A stretch of 48,837 nt of DNA from SICU01 sp038045445 (GCA_038045445.1 JBBSYC010000022.1:1-48837); one strand, 5' to 3'. Positions 33,049 to 41,468 are shown, numbered from the stretch's first letter. Notes: generated from the sequence alone by a model not told the origin. A program made the numbers and translations.

Positions 33049-34419
33049 ATGCTTGACAAGTTATCCAACGCAATAAAAAAAGCAACAGACAAGATAGCGA
33101 ATGCCATATTTCTTGACAAAAATCTAGTTGATTCCATAGTTAAAGACCTTCAGCGCTCACTAATAGAAGCAGACGTCAACGTTCAGTTAGTTTTAGAAAT
33201 AACCCAAAAAATAAAGAAATCAGCCTTAGATGAAAGATTCAAAGGCATAGAAAAAAAAGAACACATAATAAAACTTCTTCATGACGAACTAAGACTAATT
33301 TTAGGAGAAAAGAAAGACCTAAAAATAGACTCCAAAAAGCAAAACAGATTTATGATGCTCGGGCTTTACGGGGCAGGAAAAACGACTACCATTTCAAAAT
33401 TAGCATTATATTATTCAAAGCGAGGAAGCAAAGTATGCACAGTAGGGTTAGATGTTCATAGACCTGCAGCGTCATTGCAACTAAAACAACTATGTGATAA
33501 AATAAACATTGCCTGTTTCATAAAACCAGAAGAAAAAAACCCATCAAAAATATGGAAATTCTTTGAAAAAGAATTAAAAAAATATGACTTAGTCTTGATA
33601 GACACAGCTGGTAGAGACTCCCTTGAAAAAGATTTAATAGAAGAAATAAAATCTATATCAAAAATATCAAAACCAACTGAAACATTTTTAGTTATTCCTG
33701 CAGATATTGGTCAAACAGCAAGAAAACAGGCAATCACCTTCAAAGAAACAGTAAACATTACAGGAGTGATAATAACAAGAATGGACTCTACTGCAAAAGC
33801 GGGAGGAGCCCTAACCTCATGTTATGAAGCTCAAGTACCTGTAGTTTTCATAGGTACTGGAGAAAAAGTTGCAGACTTAGAACAATTCAACCCCGAAGCA
33901 TTTCTATCAAGAATGTTGGGCATGGGAGACTTAGAAGCTCTAATGGAAAAAATAAGAACAGTCTCTGATGAAAATGCATTTAAAAAAATTCAAAAAAATA
34001 TAGAAGAAGGCAAACTCACATTAAGAGATGTCCAAGCACAATTAGAATCAATGGAATCCATAGGAAGTATGGATAAAATAATGAACATGATTCCTGGTTT
34101 AGGCAAGATAAAGGAAAAGATATCTACTGAAAAAATCGAACAACAGCAAAGTAAATTGAAAGGTTACAAACATGCAATAAACTCTATGACTAAAGAAGAA
34201 ATAGAAAATCCAGAAATAATGGAAAAAGAAACAAGCAGACTTCAAAGAGTAAGCAAAGGTTCTGGAGTAAGCACGACAGACATCAGAAATCTAATCAAAC
34301 AATATAAAGTTCTAAAGGAGATGATAAATTCAGGAAAGGGAGCAGAAGGTGGTATGATGGACCAAAAAACCATGATGAAAATGGCAAAGAAACTTGCCAA
34401 GAAAGGCATGAGAATTTAA
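33049..34419 (+). CDS. srp54: Signal recognition particle 54 kDa protein
   Basis: 456 residues, full length. The N domain (1-95) is followed by the G domain with GLYGAGKTTT, DVHRPAA, DTAGRDSLEKDL and TRMDSTAKAGG. The Met-rich M domain (about 295-456) contains GMGDLEALMEKI, the signal-peptide groove region and the 7S RNA-binding SGVSTTDIRNLIKQY segment. It binds signal sequences on the ribosome and docks to FtsY, also encoded in this window. The start MLDKLSNAI follows an AT-rich promoter. Confidence 0.97.
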   Translation: MLDKLSNAIKKATDKIANAIFLDKNLVDSIVKDLQRSLIEADVNVQLVLEITQKIKKSALDERFKGIEKKEHIIKLLHDELRLILGEKKDLKIDSKKQNRFMMLGLYGAGKTTTISKLALYYSKRGSKVCTVGLDVHRPAASLQLKQLCDKINIACFIKPEEKNPSKIWKFFEKELKKYDLVLIDTAGRDSLEKDLIEEIKSISKISKPTETFLVIPADIGQTARKQAITFKETVNITGVIITRMDSTAKAGGALTSCYEAQVPVVFIGTGEKVADLEQFNPEAFLSRMLGMGDLEALMEKIRTVSDENAFKKIQKNIEEGKLTLRDVQAQLESMESIGSMDKIMNMIPGLGKIKEKISTEKIEQQQSKLKGYKHAINSMTKEEIENPEIMEKETSRLQRVSKGSGVSTTDIRNLIKQYKVLKEMINSGKGAEGGMMDQKTMMKMAKKLAKKGMRI

Positions 34420-34441
34420 CAAACCAAAAACCTTAAATATT

Positions 34442-34461
34442 AGTATAACTTAAAGTATAAC
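34442..34461 (+). promoter_or_regulatory. Direct-repeat operator of the AbrB-PIN pair
   Basis: AGTATAAC occurs at 34442-34449 and 34454-34461, a 12-base period, immediately before the antitoxin ATG at 34462. This is a typical position for autoregulation by the antitoxin. A TTAAATATT lies just upstream as the likely TATA element. Confidence 0.45.
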
Positions 34462-34740
34462 ATGGTAGAACTAAAAGTTAGACTAGGCTCAAAAGGACAA
34501 GTAGTAATCCCAAAGATACTTAGAGAAGCATATGGCATATATCCAATGCAAGAGGTGATAATAAAGCAGGAAGAAGATGGAGTCCTAATTAAAAGAAATA
34601 GTGAAGATGTCCTTAAAAGATTAAAAGAGATTAGAAAAGAAATTACTAAAAAATTGAATGGAAAAAATTTTAGATTTAGCAAACATGAAATAGAAGAGCA
34701 ATATGATGAAAGAGCAAGAAGAGCAGGAATCAAAATCTGA
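34462..34740 (+). CDS. AbrB-type antitoxin
   Basis: 92 residues. The N-terminal domain (VRLGSKGQVVIPKILREAYG) is a SpoVT/AbrB DNA-binding fold. The C-terminal 45 residues are Lys/Glu/Arg-rich helix for toxin wrapping. It overlaps the PIN gene by 38 bases. The pair likely represses itself through the direct repeats upstream. Confidence 0.85.
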   Translation: MVELKVRLGSKGQVVIPKILREAYGIYPMQEVIIKQEEDGVLIKRNSEDVLKRLKEIRKEITKKLNGKNFRFSKHEIEEQYDERARRAGIKI

Positions 34741-35146
34741 AGAAGTTTATGTAGATTCAAATTTATTGATTTACGCTTCAAGTGAAGAAGGACTTGTTAG
34801 TGAAAAAGCATATGAAATAATCAAAAAAATTAATGAGGGGATTCTTATTGCATATACAAGCACATTAACAATGGATGAGGTTCTTTATATAATACAAAAA
34901 AAAGTGGGGAGAGAAATAGCTGTAAATACTGTTGAAAACTATATTAAACTAAACAATTTAAACATAATTTCAGTTGACCTAGAGATATTAAATAAATCGC
35001 TAGAAATTTACAAACAAACCAATCTCAAACCAAGAGATTCAATACATCTTGCTGTAATGAAAATTAATAAAATTAATACTATAATAACCTCAGACTCAGA
35101 TTTTGACAAAATCAAAGACATTAAAAGATTGGATTTCTCAAAATAA
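34703..35146 (+). CDS. PIN-domain toxin (VapC type)
   Basis: 147 residues. PIN motifs are VYVDSNLLIYAS (first Asp), TMDEVLYII (acidic helix), LKPRDSIHLAVM (third Asp) and TSDSDFD (fourth), so the active site looks complete. The first 14 residues overlap the antitoxin frame and may be untranslated if an internal start is used. It is expected to cleave tRNA or rRNA when free of antitoxin. Confidence 0.85.
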   Translation: MMKEQEEQESKSEEVYVDSNLLIYASSEEGLVSEKAYEIIKKINEGILIAYTSTLTMDEVLYIIQKKVGREIAVNTVENYIKLNNLNIISVDLEILNKSLEIYKQTNLKPRDSIHLAVMKINKINTIITSDSDFDKIKDIKRLDFSK

Positions 35147-35149
35147 AAT

Positions 35150-35761
35150 ATGAAAAGTACAATAATAGCAAGAGGAGCAGAAGCAATAATTACAAAACAA
35201 AATAAAACAGTAATAAAATATAGAATAGAAAAAACATATCGTTATTCAGACCTAGACAAAAAGATAAGAAAACTAAGAACAAGAAGTGAAGCAAAAATCT
35301 TAGAAAAAGCAAACAAAATAATCAACACTCCAAAAGTAATAAGCAGTGATGAGATAAAAGCAGAAATAAAGATGCAATATATTCAAGGCAAAAAGCTTGC
35401 AGATAATTTAGAAAAAACAGACTACAAGATAATATGCGAAGACATAGGTAGACAATTAGCAAAACTTCATGACAATAATATAATTCACGGAGATTTAACA
35501 ACTTCAAACCTAATTTTGAACAAAAAAGAAAACAAAGTCTACTTCATAGACTTCGGCTTATCATTCCATTCAGCTAGGATAGAAGACAAAGCAGTAGACT
35601 TGCATTTGATAAAACAAGCTCTTGAGGCAAAACATTCAAGCATTTATGAGAAAACATTTCAAGCAGTAATTAAAGGCTACAAAATGAGCAAAAACCAAAA
35701 AGAAGTATTGCAACAGTTAGAAAAAGTGGAAAAACGAGGAAAATATAAGGCACAGTATTAG
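35150..35761 (+). CDS. bud32: KEOPS subunit Bud32, stand-alone kinase/ATPase
   Basis: 203 residues. The minimal kinase fold has GAEAIIT as the reduced nucleotide loop and VIKYR with the ATP-binding Lys. HGDLTTSNLIL is the catalytic loop, FIDFGLS the metal-binding motif, and KAVDLHLIKQALE the family-specific segment. Bud32 supports t6A tRNA modification with Kae1. It is not fused to Kae1 here, unlike in several euryarchaea. It starts 3 bases after the PIN gene stop. Confidence 0.95.
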   Translation: MKSTIIARGAEAIITKQNKTVIKYRIEKTYRYSDLDKKIRKLRTRSEAKILEKANKIINTPKVISSDEIKAEIKMQYIQGKKLADNLEKTDYKIICEDIGRQLAKLHDNNIIHGDLTTSNLILNKKENKVYFIDFGLSFHSARIEDKAVDLHLIKQALEAKHSSIYEKTFQAVIKGYKMSKNQKEVLQQLEKVEKRGKYKAQY

Positions 35762-36523
35762 TTATCGAACTACATAAGTATCAATATCAACCCTATCCAT
35801 CTCAATAAGTTTCTTTTCTTCCAGATCATAAAATGAATTCTGGTAAATATTTTCATTCCAATCAAGATGAAATGGATTTAATTGAAAAAGGTAAACTATA
35901 GTTTTAACAGGTCTACCAGGGTAGCACATCAAAATCCATTTTTGATTGTTTTCAATATAATCATTAGGGAGTTTAACTTTATTTTTAGCAAGTAAGTAAA
36001 CCATCAGTGCTTCCTCTAAAAAGAAGTTAATTTGATTTTCCCCCATTTCCCTACCAAATAGTTTACAATCCTCTTTAACATATTTTTGGAAATTTTCATC
36101 TTTTTCATAAATCTTTTTTAATTTAAAAAATGAATCATAAAAATCTTTTGTTCCTACATAAAGTTGGTTCCAAACCATATAATTAAATGCATGTTGAATT
36201 TGGAAATCAAAATGATGTTTCTCAACTAGTTTTTGCATGCTATTTCTATGTTTAATAATTTGATTCATAAAAAAGTTTTTTAGTTTAGGAGCAGGTTCAT
36301 CACTGTAAAGATAAAGAAAATCGGAATAAATAAAATTTAAGCCAATAAGAGGTTTACTTATTTTAGATGGAGAAAAGTGTTTAATATCTTTTAAGCAATT
36401 TTCTGCACTCTGTCTATTCTCAAGTTTATTCATGCTTAACCCAAATAACAAAAGGCCTTTCTCAGAAGGTAGCTTATTTATATCAAAAAACTTGTTTTTT
36501 TCAAGGGGTTTAGGTCTAGTCAT
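35762..36523 (-). CDS. Unknown protein with distant cyclodipeptide-synthase-like motifs
   Basis: 253 residues, soluble. An early KGLLLFGLSMNKLENRQ resembles the active-site Ser motif of tRNA-dependent cyclodipeptide synthases (hydrophobic-G-[LVI]-S). INFFLEEALMVYLL resembles their Y-x-x-x-E motif with Phe in place of Tyr, followed by CYPGRPVKTIVYLFQL. Length (about 240) and order agree with that family, but the second motif is degenerate, so this is a hypothesis. It converges on bud32 with no spacing. Confidence 0.4.
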   Translation of the reverse strand: MTRPKPLEKNKFFDINKLPSEKGLLLFGLSMNKLENRQSAENCLKDIKHFSPSKISKPLIGLNFIYSDFLYLYSDEPAPKLKNFFMNQIIKHRNSMQKLVEKHHFDFQIQHAFNYMVWNQLYVGTKDFYDSFFKLKKIYEKDENFQKYVKEDCKLFGREMGENQINFFLEEALMVYLLAKNKVKLPNDYIENNQKWILMCYPGRPVKTIVYLFQLNPFHLDWNENIYQNSFYDLEEKKLIEMDRVDIDTYVVR

Positions 36524-36567
36524 AACTATACAATAAAATCCCCATTTAAATAAATAGCTACTTACGC

Positions 36568-36613
36568 TTTATAACTAAAAGTTATTTTTTAGGCTTTTTT
36601 GCTTTAAACGGGC
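36568..36613 (+). repeat. Direct repeat copy 1 flanking the ATPase_2-type gene
   Basis: 46 bases that recur at 38243-38287 in the same orientation with three mismatches and one gap. It contains the hairpin ATAACT-AAA-AGTTAT (36571-36585) and ends in AAACGGGC. It lies just beyond the 3' end of the ATPase gene. The pair looks like a target duplication or attachment pair. Confidence 0.75.
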
Positions 36614-36673
36614 GGATAAGGGGTAATTAATCGTGGTGGAAATGCGTATCTGATATTGTGAAGATTTTCATGT

Positions 36674-38086
36674 TTAACCTGCTTTACTAAATAATTCCTC
36701 TATTTCCTTCAAATCAAGATGAATTGCTCCGATATCCTGCATTTTTTTTAATGCCTTTTCTGTAAATCCATTTTTAGAAACAAATAAGAATTTGTAAGTC
36801 CCGCCATAGTTAAGATATTTTGATTTTCTTTCAAGTTCTTCAATCACATCAGTATCTAACTGTTTATTTGTCCATTTAACTTCTCCAAGTAAGAAGTTCT
36901 TTTCTTTTAGATTGTATGCAAGAACATCTATTTCATTACTATTTCTGTCCCACCAAGAACCGATATTTTCAAAGTTTAATTTCAAGCCCTTTATCTCTTT
37001 GGTATTATAAAGAACCAAAAGCTCCCTGACGATGTCTTCAAAAATTCTGCCAACATAACCATTAAGGTCTTGTTTAATTAAATCAGAAACTAATTTAGTA
37101 TTTCCTAAATTTAATGGGGTTTGATTAGGTAGAATGAATTTATACCAAAATTTAAAGAAATTATCATTTGTTTGATACCTTCCAAGCCTTTCTTTTCCCA
37201 AAACAGGATCTTTTCTTCCAACCAAATCAAGAAGTTCATCAAGTCTTCTAAGATATGCAGGCATAGTTTGTGAGGTAATGTGAGTAACATCTTCTATTTC
37301 TTTCATAGTTTCTTTTCCAGAAGATGTAGCCCCTAAAATAGCATTATACTTCGCATAAATTCTCACGTTTTCATATTCTAAAAGGTTTTTTGGCTCTTCA
37401 AATAGAACTGCTCCTTTCTTTAATACTAGCTCAAAGATTCTTTCATAAATATCTCCTTTACTCTTTTTGAATTTATCAAGATAATCGGGTGTTCCACCAA
37501 AGACAGAATAAGTCATTACTTTATCTTCTTCTGGCATTTCTTTAAACATTAATCTAAAATCAGAATATTTAAATGGAGAGATTTTTATTTTTTGTGCTCT
37601 TCCATATAAGGCTCCTGCTTTGTTATTCATAATTTTCTGTATCATTCCAATAGAAGAACCAAGAAGTAAAATCAATATTTTTTTGTGTTTTAACTTTGAA
37701 TCCCATGCGTTTTGCAAACTGCTAATATATTCTGGAGCAATATCTAAGAATCTTTGAAATTCATCAATAACTAAAACAAATGGTTCTTTATCAGTCTTAT
37801 CGCCAATATAGTTTAAAAATTCATAAAAATCTTTAAAGACGATTTTTTCTCCAAGTTGTTCTTCTACAGATTTAGAGAGATAGTTTAAAATTTCACCTTT
37901 TTGAGTTACTTCTACATAAAAATAGAAATGATTTTTTATATTTTTTAAAAATTGTTTAACTAGCTCAGTTTTTCCAACTCTTCTTCTGCCATAAAGAACT
38001 AACATATTTGAAGGAGAGAGCTCTGCATATTTCTCTTGCAAAATCTTTAATTCATTCTTTCTGTCAAAAAATTCTTTTTCTACCAT
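36674..38086 (-). CDS. Archaeal ATPase (ATPase_2 with DUF234-type C-terminus)
   Basis: 470 residues. It opens with FFDRKNELKIL and has Walker A GRRRVGKTEL (about residue 33), Walker B FVLVIDEFQ (about 100-108) and the sensor ILLLGSSIGM. A winged-helix-like part (DVTHITSQTMPAYLRRLDEL) follows, then a nuclease-like end with NEIDVLAYN and LLGEVKWTNKQL, the DUF234-style motif. Such ATPases are frequent in archaea and often behave as mobile or defence genes. It is flanked by 46-base direct repeats. A leftward TTTATAA box lies near 38133-38140. Confidence 0.85.
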   Translation of the reverse strand: MVEKEFFDRKNELKILQEKYAELSPSNMLVLYGRRRVGKTELVKQFLKNIKNHFYFYVEVTQKGEILNYLSKSVEEQLGEKIVFKDFYEFLNYIGDKTDKEPFVLVIDEFQRFLDIAPEYISSLQNAWDSKLKHKKILILLLGSSIGMIQKIMNNKAGALYGRAQKIKISPFKYSDFRLMFKEMPEEDKVMTYSVFGGTPDYLDKFKKSKGDIYERIFELVLKKGAVLFEEPKNLLEYENVRIYAKYNAILGATSSGKETMKEIEDVTHITSQTMPAYLRRLDELLDLVGRKDPVLGKERLGRYQTNDNFFKFWYKFILPNQTPLNLGNTKLVSDLIKQDLNGYVGRIFEDIVRELLVLYNTKEIKGLKLNFENIGSWWDRNSNEIDVLAYNLKEKNFLLGEVKWTNKQLDTDVIEELERKSKYLNYGGTYKFLFVSKNGFTEKALKKMQDIGAIHLDLKEIEELFSKAG

Positions 38087-38242
38087 GCTATATTATGAGG
38101 ATAATGCTACAACATTATCGTGTTAATGTTACTTTATAAATCTTTCTCCCTATCCATCACTCCTGTCGCATACGTTGTATCTCGACAAGATATAGGTATA
38201 GTTCCCACGAAAGGATCATGATATGCTAATAGCCTCACCAGG
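38087..38242. other. Spacer upstream of the ATPase gene, GC-richer than its surroundings
   Basis: No gene is seen. The first 50 bases hold the ATPase promoter and a CATTATCGTGTTAATGTT imperfect palindrome. The part at 38155-38235 is less AT-rich and can form TATCT-cgaca-AGATA and ATAC-gtt-GTAT hairpins. A small RNA is possible but nothing firm supports one. Confidence 0.2.
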
Positions 38243-38287
38243 TTTATAACTAAAAGTAATTTATTAGGTTTTTTGCTTAAAACGGGC
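38243..38287 (+). repeat. Direct repeat copy 2 flanking the ATPase_2-type gene
   Basis: 45 bases matching 36568-36613 (42 identical positions, one gap). It lies upstream of the ATPase start and also just upstream of the peptidase gene TATA box (about 38299). It may therefore be the original site, with copy 1 arising on insertion. Confidence 0.75.
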
Positions 38288-38329
38288 ATATAGAGATAGT
38301 TTTATATTTCTAATTTTTATAATAATTTT

Positions 38330-39091
38330 ATGAAAATAGTTGCTATTGGCGGAGGAGAGATAGGAAGACCAAACAGAGATGGGGGAAGGTATCCTATTGA
38401 AACAAGAGAGATTGATAAAGAAATAATCAAACTTACTGGTAAGGCTCATCCAACAGCTTTATTATTACCTACTGCAAGTGGAGATTCTGATACTTATTAT
38501 CCAACTTTTGAAAGATATTATTGTAAAATGTTAGGTTGTAAAACTGATGTTCTTTATCTGATTAAGGAGAAATTGTCTAAGCCAGAAATTGAAAAGAGAA
38601 TAAATCGGGCAGATATAATTTATGTTGGTGGAGGTAATACTTTGAGAATGTTAAAAGTTTGGAGAAAATTAGGAGTTGACAAGATGCTTGAAAGAGCAGG
38701 TAACCAAGGAACAATTTTATCGGGCGTAAGTGCCGGAGCAATTTGTTGGTTTAAGTATGGAAATAGTGATTCAATGAAATTTGGTTCTAAGAAAAGTTTT
38801 CAGTTAATAAGACTTAGAGGTTTAGATTTTGTAGATTTTATGGCTTGCCCTCATTATGACCAAGAGAAGTCAAGAAGACCAACACTAAAAAGAATGATTA
38901 GAAGTTATGGCGGTGTGTCTATCGCTTTGGAAAATGGTTCAGCTATTGAAATAATTAATGATACTTATAGAATTGTCACCTCATTAAAAGATGCAAAAGC
39001 GTATAGGGTTTATAAAAAAAATGGAAAGGTAAAAGAAGATGCATTGCCGATTGACAAACAATTTAGACCTTTAGAAGGATTAGTCGTTTAG
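38330..39091 (+). CDS. Peptidase S51 family (dipeptidase E/cyanophycinase-like)
   Basis: 253 residues. An N-terminal IVAIGGGEIG loop is followed by IIYVGGGNTLRML and the nucleophile elbow SGVSAGAICWF, where the Ser of G-V-S-A-G-A is catalytic. Related enzymes remove N-terminal Asp-x dipeptides or degrade peptide storage polymers in the cytoplasm; the substrate here is unknown. It is leaderless behind a TTTTATATT box about 28 bases upstream. Confidence 0.85.
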   Translation: MKIVAIGGGEIGRPNRDGGRYPIETREIDKEIIKLTGKAHPTALLLPTASGDSDTYYPTFERYYCKMLGCKTDVLYLIKEKLSKPEIEKRINRADIIYVGGGNTLRMLKVWRKLGVDKMLERAGNQGTILSGVSAGAICWFKYGNSDSMKFGSKKSFQLIRLRGLDFVDFMACPHYDQEKSRRPTLKRMIRSYGGVSIALENGSAIEIINDTYRIVTSLKDAKAYRVYKKNGKVKEDALPIDKQFRPLEGLVV

Positions 39092-39170
39092 CTTAACACC
39101 TATTCTCACAAGAATTACTTCCTAATCTCCGAAAGGCTAATTCTCTTAGACTACCCAACCTTTAGTAGAA

Positions 39171-39243
39171 TAGCCCCACCCGGATTCGAACCGGGGTCTC
39201 AGGCGCCAAAGGCCTGTATCCGTGACCACTAGACGATGGGGCT
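39171..39243 (-). tRNA. tRNA-Gln (TTG)
   Basis: Acceptor AGCCCCA/TGGGGCT, D arm with AGTGGTC, anticodon stem CAGGC/GCCTG, loop CTTTGGC with anticodon TTG, T loop TTCGAAT, discriminator A. The first 15 bases also encode the last four codons and stop of the endonuclease gene upstream, which is unusual. Confidence 0.92.
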
Positions 39244-40137
39244 GATATTCCACATCTTAACTTTGTCAAGATGCTTATTATTGCTGAAACCGACCTCTTT
39301 TAAAAACTTTCGTAGCTCAGATTTCTTAGTTATTGTTATATCTCTTCCACGACTTATCTTAGAAACACCTATCTCTAAAGAAAGCAAACTATCTCTAACA
39401 GCATTAAGTAAAACAGGATTATAATTAGTAAACAATATCTGATAACTATTTTGATTAGTTAATTTATAAGCCGAACCATCAGTATCATATAATCCTCTCA
39501 AACAAAACCTCAAAAATTCATTATCCCGTCTTATCCATAAGGGGATATCTAACAAATTTCTTATTTTATCCCCTGGTTTAAACCCCTTACGGATAAAGAA
39601 TTCAACCAATTTTCTACCAGTTGCAACTAAATAAAAAGCATTTTCACCTTTAGCCTTAAATGTAGAAACTCTGACATCAAATAACTTTTCAATTAAAGGC
39701 TTCACATAATTCTCAAGATAATCTCTATCATAACGAGAGTCTCCTACAATTCTTATTTGATAGGTTCCAATCTTATAATCTTTGATTGAAGTTAAATTTC
39801 CATCTCCGAGCATTATGCCGAATAATTCTGCCAGCCCAATAGATTCATTTGGTAATTTTATGTCTTTAAGATATGTTCCACTTGAATTTTTACCACCTTT
39901 AGATTTTCCCCAGGTATCTTCTAATTTTTCTAAAATAAAATTGTCAAAACTTTTTCCAGCTAGATCACACAAAGAAAAGTATAATTTATCAGAGAGTAAA
40001 ATTCTTTCACTTTTTAGGTCATTACTTAGATAATGAGAAGGTACTTTAAGTTGAGAGGAAAGTTCTGCCCAAGTTTTATCACCCTTAGCTAGAAAAATCA
40101 ACTCTTTTTGTTTTCCGGAAGCAAGTTTAATTCTCAC
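39229..40137 (-). CDS. LAGLIDADG homing endonuclease, free-standing
   Basis: 302 residues. The N-terminal part (about 15-45) is helix-turn-helix-like. The two LAGLIDADG helices are ELFGIMLGDGNL (about 103-114) and CLRGLYDTDGSAY (about 213-225), each ending in the catalytic Asp, so it is a complete monomeric enzyme. The gene ends inside tRNA-Gln: its final S-P-I-V-stop uses tRNA bases 1-15. It is not inside a host frame and no intein motifs are present. It should cut a specific DNA site and spread itself. Confidence 0.88.
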   Translation of the reverse strand: MRIKLASGKQKELIFLAKGDKTWAELSSQLKVPSHYLSNDLKSERILLSDKLYFSLCDLAGKSFDNFILEKLEDTWGKSKGGKNSSGTYLKDIKLPNESIGLAELFGIMLGDGNLTSIKDYKIGTYQIRIVGDSRYDRDYLENYVKPLIEKLFDVRVSTFKAKGENAFYLVATGRKLVEFFIRKGFKPGDKIRNLLDIPLWIRRDNEFLRFCLRGLYDTDGSAYKLTNQNSYQILFTNYNPVLLNAVRDSLLSLEIGVSKISRGRDITITKKSELRKFLKEVGFSNNKHLDKVKMWNISPIV

Positions 40138-40170
40138 AAAATAAGATTACTTCAAATTATATAAATCTAT

Positions 40171-40197
40171 TGCTTGACCGCTACACCAAATATCTCA
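40171..40197 (-). other. tRNA 5'-half-like fragment upstream of the homing endonuclease
   Basis: Read leftward, GAGATATTTGGTGTAGCGGTCAAGCA resembles positions 1-25 of Glu/Asp-type tRNAs (T-G-G-T-G-T-A-G-x-G-G-T-C-A). No anticodon arm follows; the sequence runs into the AT-rich endonuclease promoter. It may be a relic of a tRNA split by the endonuclease insertion. D-stem pairing is poor, so this could be chance. Confidence 0.25.
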
Positions 40198-40236
40198 AAC
40201 CACCATCTTTAAAAACCCATCTCTCCAAGCTCAAAC

Positions 40237-40569
40237 ATGGCAGAAAAAGCAGACTGGACAAAAATAACTCCTTCCGAAGTGGAAAAAATAATAGTAGACT
40301 TAGGAAGTAAAGGAATTCCACCGGAAAAAATAGGCCTTATACTAAGAGACCAACATGGAGTTCCAAAGGCAAAGCTATTAGGCATCAAAATAAACAAAGT
40401 CCTTATAAAAAACAAGATAAATGAAAATTCAGAAAAAAAGAACATTCTTAAAAAAATAGAGACTCTAAAAAAACATTCTGAAAAGAATAAGCATGACTAC
40501 ACTGCAATAAGAAAAGCAGTAATGTATAATGCTATAATAAATAGAAGAGAGAAACTTGTAAACAAGTAA
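40237..40569 (+). CDS. rps15: Small ribosomal subunit protein S15 (uS15)
   Basis: 110 residues. It matches the C-terminal part of archaeal S15: KITPSEVEKIIVDLGSKGIP, KIGLILRDQHGVPKAK and the conserved H-x-x-D-Y-x-x-x-R block (KHDYTAIRKAV). The longer N-terminal extension of other archaeal S15 (about 40 residues) is mostly absent, consistent with a reduced genome. It binds the central domain of 16S rRNA. It leads the S27e/aIF2-alpha/Nop10 cluster. Confidence 0.92.
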   Translation: MAEKADWTKITPSEVEKIIVDLGSKGIPPEKIGLILRDQHGVPKAKLLGIKINKVLIKNKINENSEKKNILKKIETLKKHSEKNKHDYTAIRKAVMYNAIINRREKLVNK

Positions 40570-40587
40570 TCTTAAAATTAAATAAAG

Positions 40588-40758
40588 ATGAATAAAGGTA
40601 GACTTATACAGATAAAATGCCCAAGATGCACAAATTCCCAGGTAACCTATGGAAAAGCAACAACTATGGTCAAATGCAACAGATGCAACAAGCTACTGCT
40701 TAAACCGAGAGGGGGCAAGGCAAAAATAAAAGCCTTGATAAAGTATGTCTTTCGTTAA
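40588..40758 (+). CDS. rps27e: Small ribosomal subunit protein S27e
   Basis: 56 residues. The zinc ribbon uses CPRC (residues 11-14) and CNRC (about 30-33), with the basic KPRGGKAKIKALIKYVFR tail of S27e. The frame overlaps the aIF2-alpha start by 14 bases, and the order rps27e-aIF2-alpha-nop10 is the conserved archaeal arrangement. Confidence 0.9.
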   Translation: MNKGRLIQIKCPRCTNSQVTYGKATTMVKCNRCNKLLLKPRGGKAKIKALIKYVFR

Positions 40759-41467
40759 ACCTTCTGAAGAGCAACTAAAAGAAAATGAAGTTGTTCTCTG
40801 CACAGTCACTAAAATAGATTCAGGAGGAGTGTTTGTAAATATAGATGAATTTGAATGCGAAGGCCACATAATCCTTGCAGAGATATCTCCTGGAAGAATA
40901 AGAAATATAAGAGAATTTGTAAGCGTAGGAAAAAAAATAGTCTGTAAAATACTAAGAAAAAAAGATAACAGTCTAGAACTAAGCTTAAGAAGAGTCTCTG
41001 CAAAAGAAAGGGATTCTATATTAGATTATTACAAAAAAGAAAGAATATTCACAAGTGTTCTAAAATCTGTGGTTGGGGAGAGCGTCAATGATCTTGTGAA
41101 CGAAATTAAGAAAAAAGAAAATATTTCTGAGATAATAGAATCAGTAAAAACAAATCCCGAAGTATTGAAAAATTATCTCTCTAAAGAGAATTTTGATAAA
41201 CTAAAGGAGATATTATCTCAAAAAAAAGATGTGGAAAAAGAAGTCCAAAAAAAGATAATATTAAAATCAGACAAAGAAAATGGAATAGTTCAAATTCGAG
41301 AGATACTTGAAACAAACGAAGCAGACATATCTTATTTAGGTTCATCAAACTTCCTAATTAAAGTAAAGAGCAAAGATTACAAAAAAGCAAATTCTCAACT
41401 AGAAAAAGTTTTAGAAGCAATAAAAGAAAAATCAAAAAAAATGCACGTCCAGTTTGAAGTTAAATAA
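40745..41467 (+). CDS. eif2a: Translation initiation factor 2 subunit alpha
   Basis: 240 residues. An N-terminal S1/OB domain (about 10-85; EVVLCTVTKIDSGGVFVNI, then GHIILAEIS and LELSLRRVS) is followed by a helical middle domain (85-165) and a C-terminal alpha/beta domain (about 170-240). With the gamma and beta subunits it brings initiator tRNA to the ribosome. The middle domain is shorter than usual, which accounts for a total below the common 260-270 residues. It overlaps S27e and is followed one base later by the Nop10-like gene. Confidence 0.93.
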   Translation: MSFVKPSEEQLKENEVVLCTVTKIDSGGVFVNIDEFECEGHIILAEISPGRIRNIREFVSVGKKIVCKILRKKDNSLELSLRRVSAKERDSILDYYKKERIFTSVLKSVVGESVNDLVNEIKKKENISEIIESVKTNPEVLKNYLSKENFDKLKEILSQKKDVEKEVQKKIILKSDKENGIVQIREILETNEADISYLGSSNFLIKVKSKDYKKANSQLEKVLEAIKEKSKKMHVQFEVK

Positions 41468-41468
41468 A

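Noticed and set aside
39229..40137. Intein or tRNA-intron endonuclease
   Set aside because: No splicing motifs surround the gene, and tRNA-Gln is complete and uninterrupted downstream.
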